From RXIX01 sp003989075 (GTDB taxonomy: Bacteria > Pseudomonadota > Gammaproteobacteria > Competibacterales > Competibacteraceae): a stretch of 64,000 nucleotides of DNA. The stretch is from positions 62,001 through 126,000 of the forward strand of contig JAKOYN010000044.1 of assembly GCA_029780415.1 (NCBI GenBank). Reading direction: 5' to 3'. The translations under genes and the position numbers were made by a program. The notes below the pieces were generated by a model that saw only the letters and a program-made list of their open reading frames with translations, did not search any database and had not been told where the DNA came from. This document shows positions 8,551 to 16,929 of this stretch, one piece after another; the first letter of the stretch is position 1; each line of letters opens with the position of its first letter.

Positions 8551-9834
8551 TCAGCTCAGCGCCGGCAGCAGCGGCTCACGCCGGCACTGGGGCTTGGTCA
8601 GCAGCAGTTGCACCGTACCGATGGCGCGCTCCTGAAAACCACCCTCGCAGTAGCACAGGTAGTATTCCCACATGCGAATGAAGCGCTCGGGAAAGCCAAG
8701 ACTGCGCACCCGCTCGCGGTTGGCCAGGAAGCGTTGTCGCCAATGGTGCAGGGTGGTGGCGTAATGCGCGCCGATATCTTCAAGGTGGAAGATGCGCAAG
8801 TCGGTCGCGCGGGTCAGAGCCTGTGCCATGCGTGTCAGCGAGGGCAGGAAGCCGCCGGGGAAGATGTAATGGCGGATGAAATCGACTTCACTGCGGTACT
8901 GCTCGTACTTCTGATCGGCAATGGTGATCGCCTGCAGCAGCATCATGCCCTGCGGCTTGAGCAGCCGGGCGCAGGCCTGGAAATAGTTGTCCAGATGGCG
9001 TTCGCCAACCGCCTCGATCATCTCGATCGACACCAGCTTGTCATACTGACCGCACAGGTCGCGGTAGTCCTCGCACAGCACCGTAATCCGATCCTCCAGA
9101 CCGGCCGCGCGCACCCGCTCACGGGTCAGTCGGTACTGTTCCTGGGAAATGGTGGTGGTGGTCACCCGGCAGCCGTAATGCTGCGCGGCATGCAGGGCAA
9201 AGCCACCCCAGCCGCTGCCGATTTCCAGCAGATGGTCCGCCGGTTGCAGCGCCAGCTTGCGGCAAATGCGGTCGATCTTGGCCTGCGAGGCCTCGTGCAG
9301 GCTGCTCTCGGCGCTGGGAAAGATCGCCGCCGAGTACATCAGGGTTTCATCCAGGAACAGCCGGTAGAACTCATTGCCCAGATCGTAATGGGCAGCGATG
9401 TTGGCGCGGCTGCCGCGACGACTGTTATCGCGCCCGCGGTTGAACAGCCGGAACAGCGGCATCATCAAGCGGGTCAGGCCCTGTTCCAGACCGAGCAGCG
9501 CGTCCTGATTGCGCACGAAGATGCGCACCAGGGCCGGCAGATCATCGCAGGACCAGTCGCCGGCCATGTAGCCTTCGCCGACACCAATGCTGCCGCGCAG
9601 GGCCAGCAGGCGATAGGCGTTGGCATCATGGATGGTCACGGTGGCTTGCAGTTCGTCCGGCGCAGCGCGGCCAAAGACCTGCGTGCCTTCACTATCCACC
9701 AGCGTCAGACTGCCGTATTCCAGTTTGGCCAGACGCTGCAGCACCGCCTGGCGCAGCCAGCGTTCGCTCCAGTGCGGCGGCGTGGCGGTCGTCGATCCGT
9801 CCAGCGGGGAGGACATCGTCGATTCGTGGTACAT
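8551..9834 (-). CDS. Cyclopropane-fatty-acyl-phospholipid synthase family methyltransferase
   Basis: A 427-residue SAM-dependent enzyme that by family acts on the double bond of membrane phospholipid acyl chains. LLEIGSGWGGFALHAA (about 202-217) is the SAM site, SIEMIEAVGERH holds the acidic residue, and IFPGGFLPSL and HYATTLHHW are conserved further on. Two bicarbonate-site residues of E. coli Cfa differ: the Cys of YSCAYW is Ala (YSAAIF, residue 169) and the HTI His is Gln (LLQAI). This matches the branch found in ChrR/LitR-type clusters and opens the possibility of a methyl- or methylene-fatty acid rather than a cyclopropane product. It starts 4 bases after the DUF1365 stop. Confidence 0.88.
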   Translation of the reverse strand: MYHESTMSSPLDGSTTATPPHWSERWLRQAVLQRLAKLEYGSLTLVDSEGTQVFGRAAPDELQATVTIHDANAYRLLALRGSIGVGEGYMAGDWSCDDLPALVRIFVRNQDALLGLEQGLTRLMMPLFRLFNRGRDNSRRGSRANIAAHYDLGNEFYRLFLDETLMYSAAIFPSAESSLHEASQAKIDRICRKLALQPADHLLEIGSGWGGFALHAAQHYGCRVTTTTISQEQYRLTRERVRAAGLEDRITVLCEDYRDLCGQYDKLVSIEMIEAVGERHLDNYFQACARLLKPQGMMLLQAITIADQKYEQYRSEVDFIRHYIFPGGFLPSLTRMAQALTRATDLRIFHLEDIGAHYATTLHHWRQRFLANRERVRSLGFPERFIRMWEYYLCYCEGGFQERAIGTVQLLLTKPQCRREPLLPALS

Positions 9835-9838
9835 GACC

Positions 9839-10609
9839 TCATCTCTCCATCGGTTGGGTGGATGCCGGCGGATGGGCGAAGAGCGGAATCCGCTTCAGCA
9901 ACAGACGCAGTGCTTCCCAGTGAATGGCGGCGACCACTTTCAGGGTCATCAGCGGAAAGCGTGCCAATACGCCGGCCATGCTGCGGCCATCGAGCGGCCG
10001 GCGGCGCAGGCTGAGCGTGGCATCGAGCAGGCGGGATTGGCCCTTGAGCACGTCCAGATGCACCGCCAGATGCGGTCCCGGCGGGGTGGAATGCCAGCCA
10101 TAGTGCAAATCCATGGGCATGAAGGGCGAAACGTGCAGGGCCTTGGCGAAGTCGGCCCGTTGCCGGCCCTCGTTCTGATCAGCTACATCGAGCACATAGG
10201 CGATCTTCTCACCCCACGGCGTATTGGTAACCTCGGCGACCAGCGCATCCAGTGCTTCGCCATCGGGCTTGAAGCAGTAGTAAATGCTGATCGGATTGAT
10301 GCAATAACCGAAATAGCGCAGATGGGTCAGCAGGCGGATCGGGCCTTGCGGCCGGCGGCCGGTGCGCTGCTCAACCAGATCGCGCACCTGAATATCCAGC
10401 GGCAGGGCCGGATCACCGAAATGATCGGCACGGCGAAACCAGGCCAGCGCCGGTCGCCGCGTTGACCACAGCCAGCGGCCCTGAAACACCGTGTCCAGTT
10501 CCGCCAGATCCAGATAGACCATGAAAAGGTTGTAGCGGAAGGCGTGGCGGCGCGGGAAGAAGCGCCGGTGGCGGACATGACCTACATAGAGACAACTGTG
10601 GCCGCTCAT
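9839..10609 (-). CDS. DUF1365 domain protein
   Basis: A 256-residue protein with the DUF1365 signatures LYVGHVRHRRFFPRRHAFRY at the N-terminus, TGRRPQGPIRLLTHLRYFGYCINPISIYYC in the middle and VSPFMPMD-type sequence later. DUF1365 almost always pairs with a FAD-dependent amine-oxidase-like protein and a CFA-type methyltransferase, as here. It probably takes part in modifying membrane fatty acids, though no activity has been assigned to the domain. The ATG overlaps the stop of the oxidoreductase gene as ATGA, which fixes the start and indicates translational coupling. Confidence 0.88.
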   Translation of the reverse strand: MSGHSCLYVGHVRHRRFFPRRHAFRYNLFMVYLDLAELDTVFQGRWLWSTRRPALAWFRRADHFGDPALPLDIQVRDLVEQRTGRRPQGPIRLLTHLRYFGYCINPISIYYCFKPDGEALDALVAEVTNTPWGEKIAYVLDVADQNEGRQRADFAKALHVSPFMPMDLHYGWHSTPPGPHLAVHLDVLKGQSRLLDATLSLRRRPLDGRSMAGVLARFPLMTLKVVAAIHWEALRLLLKRIPLFAHPPASTQPMER

Positions 10610-11859
10610 GCCGCCACCTGCCAGTCGGCACTCAGTTCGCGCGCCACCGCCAGGCCACTGTCCACCCCGTCCTCGTGAAAGCCGTTGCGCCAGTATGCCC
10701 CGCAATACCAGGTGCGGTTGACGCCGCTGATCTCGGCACGGCGCGCCTGAGCCTGGACACCGGCAATGGTGAATACCGGGTGGTGATAGGTGGTGCGGTA
10801 GAGAATGCGCGCCGGGTCGATGGCGTCGCCGCGATTGAGGGTGACACAGAAGGTTTCCGGTGCTTCCAGGCCTTGCAGGATGTTCATGTTGTAAGTGACC
10901 GCGACCCGGTCACGGGGTTGCGCCGGCAGCTGATAGTTCCAGGCCGCCCAGGCCAGTCGCCGCCGCGGTAGCAACCGGGTATCGGTATGCAGCACCACAT
11001 CGTTTTCCTGATAGGGCAGCGCGCCGAGAATCTCCCGTTCCTGCGCACTCGGATCGGCCAGCAGACGCAACGCCTGATCGCTGTGGGTGGCGATGATCAC
11101 CTGATCGAAGTATTCCACTGCCCCGCCGCGCGGCTTGATCTCGACCTGGCCGGGCTGGCGGCGCAGCCATTTCACCGGACAGTTCAGGCGGATGCGCTCG
11201 CGAAACGGTGCCACCAGTGCATCGACATAGCTGCGCGAACCCCCGGCGATCACCCGCCATTGCGGTCGATCCCTGACGCTGAGCAGGCCGTGATTCTTGA
11301 AAAAACGCACGAAAAAGCGCGCCGGCATCTGGCCCATGATCGCCGGCTCCGCTGACCAGATCGCTGCCGCCATCGGCAGGATGTAGTGGTCGATGAATTC
11401 ACGGCTATAGCACCCGGCGCGCAGATAGGCATCGAGACTGGAATCCTGTTCCTGTTCAAGCAGCGCCGGGGCTTCGCGGTTGAAGCGCAGGATGTCGCGG
11501 ATCATGCGGTGGAACGCAGGCCGAAACAGGTTGCGCCGCTGAGCGAACAGGGTATTGAGATTCTCGCCGTTGTACTCCAGGCCGCTGCGCTCGCAGCGCA
11601 CGCTGAAACTCATCCGGGTCGGCCGCGAAGCGACGTTGAGCTGATCGAGCAGCGCAATGAATTGCGGATAGGTCCAGTCGTTGAACACGATGAAACCGGT
11701 GTCCACCGCATAGGGCCGACCCTGCACCTCGACATCCACGGTATGGGTGTGGCCGCCGATGTAGTCGCCGGCCTCGAACAGGGTCAGTGTATGGTCGCGG
11801 TGCAAGGCCCATGCGGCGCTCAGGCCGCTGATGCCGGTGCCGATGATGGCGATACGCAT
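10606..11859 (-). CDS. FAD-dependent oxidoreductase (amine-oxidase-like)
   Basis: A 417-residue flavoprotein. The N-terminal MRIAIIGTGISGLSAAW is the dinucleotide-binding GxGxxG fold, followed by LFEAGDYIGGHTHTV, the second FAD contact; the C-terminal GVDSGLAVARE closes the FAD domain. Sequence style is that of NAD(P)-binding flavin amine oxidases, related to phytoene desaturase-like and fatty-acid-desaturating flavoenzymes. AGGA lies 8 bases before the ATG. It sits between the NTF2-like and DUF1365 genes. A role in oxidising a CFA-family methylated lipid is an inference from context. Confidence 0.87.
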   Translation of the reverse strand: MRIAIIGTGISGLSAAWALHRDHTLTLFEAGDYIGGHTHTVDVEVQGRPYAVDTGFIVFNDWTYPQFIALLDQLNVASRPTRMSFSVRCERSGLEYNGENLNTLFAQRRNLFRPAFHRMIRDILRFNREAPALLEQEQDSSLDAYLRAGCYSREFIDHYILPMAAAIWSAEPAIMGQMPARFFVRFFKNHGLLSVRDRPQWRVIAGGSRSYVDALVAPFRERIRLNCPVKWLRRQPGQVEIKPRGGAVEYFDQVIIATHSDQALRLLADPSAQEREILGALPYQENDVVLHTDTRLLPRRRLAWAAWNYQLPAQPRDRVAVTYNMNILQGLEAPETFCVTLNRGDAIDPARILYRTTYHHPVFTIAGVQAQARRAEISGVNRTWYCGAYWRNGFHEDGVDSGLAVARELSADWQVAA

Positions 11860-11879
11860 GGTGGCAATTCCTGGGCTTT

Positions 11880-12302
11880 CTAGAGCCGGTTCTTGATGGC
11901 GCGGATTACGCTGCCGAGCACGGGCACCCGCTCATAGATGAACTCGCCCATATCAAAATAATCACGGTGATGGTGCACGCGCCCATCATCGCCAAAGCAC
12001 AGATGACTGACGCCGCGCAACTCCAGGGTCTCGCCGGGCCGGAAGCGGGCATGCTCAAAGCGCATCAGCCAGACCAGCATTCCCTGCTGCTCCTGGATCA
12101 CCTCGGCATCGAAGCTGAACTGGCAGGAACGCACACCTTCATACAGTCGCCCGTAGTAATTGCGCAGCGCCGGCAGACCGCGCAGTTCATGCACTGGATC
12201 GCGAAAGTACACATCCGGCGTGTAGATCTCGTCCAGCAGCGCCAGCCTGTCCCGATTCAATTGGTTAAAAACGGTTTTAAAGCGCTCCAGCGGTCCTGAC
12301 AT
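11880..12302 (-). CDS. NTF2-like/SnoaL-type protein
   Basis: A 140-residue protein of the nuclear transport factor 2 fold (SnoaL-like). Recognisable blocks are LDEIYTPDVYFRDPVHELRG, LRNYYGRLYEG, and a C-terminal DGRVHHHRDYFDMGEFIYE. The ATG is preceded by AGGAG; an upstream in-frame ATG lacks a ribosome site. It is the first gene of the minus-strand operon, 20 bases ahead of the FAD oxidoreductase, and faces the SDR gene across a 120-base divergent promoter region. Members may act as small-molecule isomerases or binding proteins; the substrate here is unknown. Confidence 0.8.
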   Translation of the reverse strand: MSGPLERFKTVFNQLNRDRLALLDEIYTPDVYFRDPVHELRGLPALRNYYGRLYEGVRSCQFSFDAEVIQEQQGMLVWLMRFEHARFRPGETLELRGVSHLCFGDDGRVHHHRDYFDMGEFIYERVPVLGSVIRAIKNRL

Positions 12303-12349
12303 GGATACGTTCTCCTGCTGTGGGGCGGGTTTAAAATTATTAGACATTA

Positions 12350-12379
12350 CTTGTACATTATTGATAGGATTTGTACAAG
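12350..12379. promoter_or_regulatory. Palindromic operator candidate in divergent promoter region
   Basis: CTTGTACA and TGTACAAG form a perfect 8-base inverted repeat separated by 14 bases; each arm itself contains the palindrome TGTACA. It lies in the AT-rich 120-base gap between the NTF2-like operon and the SDR gene, where a single operator could control both directions. From memory, paired TGTACA-type half sites with a 12-base spacer are described for MerR-family LitR/PplR light regulators; the spacing here is two bases longer. No MerR-type regulator is encoded in the window. Confidence 0.5.
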
Positions 12380-12422
12380 ATAAATCCAATTAATTTCAGC
12401 AGCACGCTAAAGGAGTGCAGCA

Positions 12423-13163
12423 ATGACAGCGATCGCGATGGTGACGGGCGCCAGTGGTGGACTCGGGCAGGCGCTGGCACGGGAACTGCGTCAAGCCGGC
12501 TGGCAACTGGCGCTGGTGGGGCGCGACCGGGAACGGCTGCGCGCGGTTTTCAACGCCGGTGAACTGTGCATCGAGGCGGACGTGTCCACGCCCGAGGGCG
12601 CTGGTGCGGCACTGGCGCAGTGTCAGCGCGAACTGGGCGTGCCGACTGCGCTGGCCCATTGCGCCGGAACCACGCTGCTGGCACCGCTGCATCGCACCCC
12701 AGCCGAACAGTATCGCGCCTGTCTGAGCGCCAATCTCGACAGCGCCTTTTTCACCCTCGGCGCTTTTGTCGATGCCCTGCGCGAGGTCCGGCAACCGGGT
12801 GCGGCGGTACTGGTGTCCTCGGTGGTGGCGCGGATTGGCGTGGCCAATCACGAAGCGATCGCCGCCGCCAAGGCCGGTATTGAAGGCTTGACGCGCTCGG
12901 CGGCGGCCACTTATGCAACGTCACGGATTCGGGTCAACGCGGTTGCGCCGGGCATTCTGGACACGCCGGCGGTCGCGCGGATCATCGGCAACGAGACCGG
13001 CCGGACTGCCGCCGCCAAGCAATATCCGCTCCCCGGCATCGGCGATCCGGCCGATCTGGCGCGGCTGATGGCCTGGCTGCTGTCGGAACAGGCCGGCTGG
13101 ATCACCGGTCAGGTGTGGGCGATGGATGGCGGCTTTTCCAGCGTGCGACCGCTGGTGCGCTAG
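12423..13163 (+). CDS. SDR-family protein lacking the catalytic tyrosine
   Basis: A 246-residue short-chain dehydrogenase/reductase fold. TGASGGLGQAL (8-18) is the cofactor-binding glycine motif, VLVSSVVAR carries the conserved Ser, and WAMDGGFSSVRP is a classic C-terminus. The YxxxK active site is altered: the Lys is at 150, but residue 146, normally Tyr, is Ile (EAIAAAKAG). Normal SDR chemistry is therefore doubtful; it could be an atypical enzyme or a non-catalytic partner. AAGGAG precedes the ATG. Divergent from the lipid-modification operon, and probably co-regulated with it. Confidence 0.85.
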   Translation: MTAIAMVTGASGGLGQALARELRQAGWQLALVGRDRERLRAVFNAGELCIEADVSTPEGAGAALAQCQRELGVPTALAHCAGTTLLAPLHRTPAEQYRACLSANLDSAFFTLGAFVDALREVRQPGAAVLVSSVVARIGVANHEAIAAAKAGIEGLTRSAAATYATSRIRVNAVAPGILDTPAVARIIGNETGRTAAAKQYPLPGIGDPADLARLMAWLLSEQAGWITGQVWAMDGGFSSVRPLVR

Positions 13164-13259
13164 CCGCGCCCAAGGTCGCCAGCGGTCTGCCATCGGCGCT
13201 ATCATGGAATCGTTTTCTGACCCCGGTTCCAGACCGTGGCGACATCGAGGTATGCAGGC

Positions 13260-14711
13260 ATGGCGCCCGACCAACCCGTTTCTGACGAATCCCAGTGCAA
13301 CCCCAACACCGTCTCCGCGCCAGCGGATGCGGACAGCACTCGCCTGCGGGCCCTGGCCCAGCGCGCCTTGCGCGATGGCGCTTTACGCTGGGCGGAAGAG
13401 GCCCTGACACAGGGTGATCACGATCTATCGCAACTGATCGAGGATCTGCGCGTCTATCAGGCCGAGCTGGAAATCCAGAATGAAGAATTGCAGCAAAGCC
13501 AGAATGGCCGCGAGCAGGCGCTGGCGCGTTTTAGCACCTTATTCTCCGCATTACCGGTGGCGGCGCTGGTGGTAGACCGCTACGGGCGCATTCTCAACGC
13601 CAACAATGCCGCTACGCAGCGCTTTGCACTGGATATACCTGGACAACGCCGCCGCCTGTTCGGTCATCTGGTCGTCGAAACCGATCGCAGCATGATCCGC
13701 GCGACATTTTCCGAGGCCCGCACCAACCCCTGGGGCAGCATCCAGCGGCGCGCCATCGGTTTTCTCAGCGAGAACGGCAGCGTCTTCAGCGGCGATCTGT
13801 ATATCGCAGCGCTGAATACGGAACAGAATAAGGATGACGATCAATTCATCTGCGTCATTCTCGACCAGACCGAAACCCTGCGCGCCAAGCAGGCCCTCAG
13901 CTACGCCTCCTTCCAGGCCGGACTGGCGGAGATGAGCACCACGCTGCTGCACAATATCGGCAACGCTATCAATGTGGTGATCGAGGACAGCTATCAACTG
14001 CGCCGCGGCTGCGGGCAACTGGAGCAGGTCGCTGCGGCCCTGGAAGCCGCCGCCGCGCATGCCGCACCCCCCGCCCAGGCCGTGCAGCGCGAAGCGGCCC
14101 GGGTGCTGCGCCGGCTGCTGGATCAGACCTTCCAGCCGCGGACCGCGCGCATGGAGCGCGGCGTGGCGCACATAGCCGAAATCATCCGTATCCAGCAGGA
14201 CGCCGCCCGCCCCGACCGGCAACTGAGCCGTTTCCGCATCGAGGAGGTGATTCGCGAGGTCCTGGCCCTGCAGGAGGACAGCCTCGGCCAGCAGGGCATC
14301 AGTCCACAGGTGCAGGTCACCGCCGGGCTGGATGAGGTGTGCCTGCCTCGTAACCAGTTGCTGCAGGCGCTGATGAATCTGATCCGCAATGCCTATGATG
14401 CCCTGCGCGAGTGCGATCCGGCCCGCGCTGATCCAGGCACTCTCCGCATCAGCGCCCAGCCTGACCGCCCCGGCTTCTTCCGCCTCAGCGTCGCCGATAA
14501 CGGCATCGGCATCGCCCCCGAGCAGCAGGCGCAACTGTTCCACTTCGGCTATACCACCAAGCCGCGCGGCAATGGCTATGGCCTGCATTCAGTGGCCAAT
14601 TTCGCCCAGAGCCTCGGCGGCCAGATCGCTTTCGAAAGTCCCGGTCCCGGCCAGGGCGCGACTTTTTCCCTGGTGTTGCCGCTGCACGCGAATCGGGAGA
14701 TCACGCAGTGA
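13260..14711 (+). CDS. PAS-domain sensor histidine kinase
   Basis: A 483-residue cytoplasmic kinase with no membrane segment. An N-terminal helical region contains YQAELEIQNEELQQSQ, a motif common before PAS domains; a PAS domain covers about 90-215; the phospho-acceptor region reads LLHNIGNAINVV; the ATPase domain has NLIRNAYDAL (N box), VADNGIGI (G1) and GNGYGLHSVANF (G2). The LHNIGN-type H box differs from the usual HEIxxP. GTG eight codons upstream is an alternative start. No response regulator is adjacent, so it is an orphan; the next gene makes a pterin enzyme. Confidence 0.85.
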   Translation: MAPDQPVSDESQCNPNTVSAPADADSTRLRALAQRALRDGALRWAEEALTQGDHDLSQLIEDLRVYQAELEIQNEELQQSQNGREQALARFSTLFSALPVAALVVDRYGRILNANNAATQRFALDIPGQRRRLFGHLVVETDRSMIRATFSEARTNPWGSIQRRAIGFLSENGSVFSGDLYIAALNTEQNKDDDQFICVILDQTETLRAKQALSYASFQAGLAEMSTTLLHNIGNAINVVIEDSYQLRRGCGQLEQVAAALEAAAAHAAPPAQAVQREAARVLRRLLDQTFQPRTARMERGVAHIAEIIRIQQDAARPDRQLSRFRIEEVIREVLALQEDSLGQQGISPQVQVTAGLDEVCLPRNQLLQALMNLIRNAYDALRECDPARADPGTLRISAQPDRPGFFRLSVADNGIGIAPEQQAQLFHFGYTTKPRGNGYGLHSVANFAQSLGGQIAFESPGPGQGATFSLVLPLHANREITQ

Positions 14712-14754
14712 AGCCGGCGCGCACCCTCGCCGATCCGCATCCGGAGACCCAGGC

Positions 14755-15285
14755 TTGAGCAGGCACGACACGCGCAGTTGGACACTCCATATCCGCAAGG
14801 ACAACATCAAATTTTCCGCAGCGCACATGACCGTGTTCGCCGATGGCCAGAAGGAGCACCTGCACGGTCATAATTACGCAGTGGAACTGACCGTGGAGCT
14901 GGCGGAACCGCCGGCATTGGCGCGGATGCTCAGTTACGAGGTGTTCAAGCAGGCGCTGCGTGCGGTCTGCGCCGACTGGGATGAGAAAGTGCTGATCGCC
15001 GGCGGTAATCCGTGGCTGGAATGGCTGCCTGCCGATGCCAATGAATGCGCTTTCCGCCTGTGCGGCAAGCGCTATGTGCTGCCGGCTGATGAAGTGGTGG
15101 TGCTGGACATGGACAACGTCACCGCCGAGAACCTGGCGCAGGCGCTGTTCGAGCGCTTCTGGGCGCTGCTGAGCTGTGAGCAGGCCATTCCCTGGCATGA
15201 GCGGATTGCTGCCGTCAGCCTGCGCATCGACGAATCGCGCGGCCAAGGCGCCAGCTACACGGTCCGTTATGGTGAGCGGGCCTGA
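14755..15285 (+). CDS. 6-pyruvoyltetrahydropterin synthase family protein, PTPS-III-like
   Basis: A 176-residue T-fold pterin enzyme. FSAAH (His24) and HGH (His37, His39) are the zinc ligands. The catalytic Cys of QueD and PTPS-II (CxxxHGH) is missing; instead the sequence reads KEHLHGHNY, giving the ExxHGH motif that defines PTPS-III, paralogs shown in other bacteria to cleave 7,8-dihydroneopterin and replace FolB in folate synthesis. The start is TTG with GGAG eight bases upstream; the first ATG would cut away the zinc-binding His24. It follows the histidine kinase by 43 bases and precedes truD by 60. Confidence 0.8.
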   Translation: MSRHDTRSWTLHIRKDNIKFSAAHMTVFADGQKEHLHGHNYAVELTVELAEPPALARMLSYEVFKQALRAVCADWDEKVLIAGGNPWLEWLPADANECAFRLCGKRYVLPADEVVVLDMDNVTAENLAQALFERFWALLSCEQAIPWHERIAAVSLRIDESRGQGASYTVRYGERA

Positions 15286-15345
15286 GCGCCCATACGAAAA
15301 CTGCAACGCCAAGCCTGAACTGGCACAACCCGCAAGGATTCCGCA

Positions 15346-16392
15346 ATGACCACGCTGCCCCATGCCCATGGCCTGCCCCCGGTGCGCGGCCGCCTGCGCA
15401 GCACTCCCGAGGACTTCCAGGTCCGCGAGGAACTGGATTTTCCGCTCGATGGCAGCGGCGAACATGCCTGGCTGTGGGTGCGCAAGCGCGGCGCCAATAC
15501 CGAATGGGTCGCCCGGCAACTGGCGGCGCGGGCCGGGGTTCCGGCGGGCGCGGTCAGCTACGCCGGGCTCAAGGATCGCCACGCGCTCACCGAGCAATGG
15601 TTTTCGGTGCACCTGCCCGGCAAGGCCGATCCCGACTGGCAGGCCGATCCGCATCCCGATTTCACCGTGCTCAATGCGCTGCGCCATTCGCGCAAGCTGC
15701 GCCGCGGTGCGCTGAGCGGCAACACCTTTGCGATTACCGTTCGTGAACTGGAGGGCGACCTGCAGGCGCTGGCGACACGGCTGGACAGCATCGCCGCCCG
15801 CGCTGTGCCCAACTACTTTGGCGAACAGCGCTTTGGCCGCGAGGCGGGCAATCTGGCGCGGGCCGAGGCGATGCTGAGCGGCCGGGAAAGGGTGCGCGAC
15901 CGGCATCAGCGCGGCCTGTATCTGTCTGCTGCCCGCTCGGCGCTGTTTAACGCGGTACTGGCGCGACGCGTCGCCGACGGCAGCTGGAATCAGGCACTAC
16001 CCGGCGAAGTCCTGATGCTGGCCGGCAGCCACAGCATTTTCACCCCTGAGGCCATCGACGACACCATCCGCCAGCGCATCGCGACCTTCGATGTGCATCC
16101 CACCGGGCCGCTGTGGGGTGCGGGCGACCTGCGCAGTACGGGCACGGTACGGGCGCTGGAGGAAGAGGTGGCAGCGACCCTGCCGCTGTTTCGCGATGGG
16201 CTGGCGGCGGCGGGCCTGAATCAGGAGCGGCGTGAATTGCGTCTGCTGGTGGCCGATGCCCGTCTGGACTGGCTCGATGCACACAGCGCCCGTATCAGCT
16301 TCCGCCTACCGGCCGGCGCCTACGCCACCACAGTGCTGCGCGAACTGGTGGCTACAGGCGATGAGAGTGCCAGCGCACAGCCGCGTGACTGA
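15346..16392 (+). CDS. truD: tRNA pseudouridine(13) synthase TruD
   Basis: 348 residues. The N-terminal block RSTPEDFQVREELDF and the motif AGLKDRHALTEQWFSV (about 78-93), which contains the catalytic Asp in KDRHA, identify TruD; NYFGEQRFGREAGNL is the next family signature. It makes pseudouridine 13 in tRNA-Glu. In E. coli truD sits in ispF-truD-surE-pcm; here it is separated from both surE and pcm. It follows the PTPS-like gene closely and may share its transcript, and it converges on the RDD gene with only 4 bases between the stops. Confidence 0.93.
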   Translation: MTTLPHAHGLPPVRGRLRSTPEDFQVREELDFPLDGSGEHAWLWVRKRGANTEWVARQLAARAGVPAGAVSYAGLKDRHALTEQWFSVHLPGKADPDWQADPHPDFTVLNALRHSRKLRRGALSGNTFAITVRELEGDLQALATRLDSIAARAVPNYFGEQRFGREAGNLARAEAMLSGRERVRDRHQRGLYLSAARSALFNAVLARRVADGSWNQALPGEVLMLAGSHSIFTPEAIDDTIRQRIATFDVHPTGPLWGAGDLRSTGTVRALEEEVAATLPLFRDGLAAAGLNQERRELRLLVADARLDWLDAHSARISFRLPAGAYATTVLRELVATGDESASAQPRD

Positions 16393-16396
16393 GCGG

Positions 16397-16900
16397 CTAG
16401 CGTGGCGGTCGCGCTGCCCTGGGTAGCAGTACCAGTTCGGTTTCCGAGGCGCGATCCGGCAGGTTCAGCGCCAGCAGCAGCAGCAGGCTGAGCAGGCCGG
16501 CCGTGACGCTCGGCGCGATCTCGATCCTGAACACCTGGTGCAGATAGACCAGCGGCAGCAGCCACAGCCCGGCGACCAGGAAGCGCAGCAGCGCCTGCCA
16601 CCAGCTGATGCCGTGCCCATTGCGCTGCTGCACGCGCAGCCGCCAGGCGCGCATCCCCAGGGTCTGACCGCCATGGGTCCAGAAGCCGCCATAGAAGAAA
16701 AAGCAGACCAGGAACAGATAGGTCGATAAAAACGGGTTTCCGGTCAATGGATTATGGGCGCGCACCGCCTCGCTGCCCAGCACCAGCACCGCCAGCACCA
16801 GCGCCAGACCGGTGGCCACGAACAACACACCACTAAGCAGCAGGCTGTCGTAGACGATGGCTGCCAGCCGGCGTGGCAGAAGACGTGGGTGCATGAACAT
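16397..16900 (-). CDS. RDD-family membrane protein
   Basis: A 167-residue protein with an RRLAAIVYDSLLL start, typical of RDD domains (Arg-Asp-Asp; here the second position is Tyr), three hydrophobic segments (about 18-40, 58-78, 110-140) and the conserved GGQTLGMRAWRLRV block between the second and third. Some RDD proteins work as Na+/H+ antiporters in extremophiles; most have no known function. It lies 29 bases downstream of tolC in the same orientation. Start: two in-frame ATGs two codons apart; no clear ribosome site distinguishes them. Confidence 0.82.
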   Translation of the reverse strand: MFMHPRLLPRRLAAIVYDSLLLSGVLFVATGLALVLAVLVLGSEAVRAHNPLTGNPFLSTYLFLVCFFFYGGFWTHGGQTLGMRAWRLRVQQRNGHGISWWQALLRFLVAGLWLLPLVYLHQVFRIEIAPSVTAGLLSLLLLLALNLPDRASETELVLLPRAARPPR

Positions 16901-16929
16901 GGCGAGGTGCGGGAACGCGCTGCAGCGGA

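Noticed and set aside
8608..10014. Plus-strand open frame opposite the CFA gene
   Set aside because: Shadow frame; composition and lack of motifs argue against coding.
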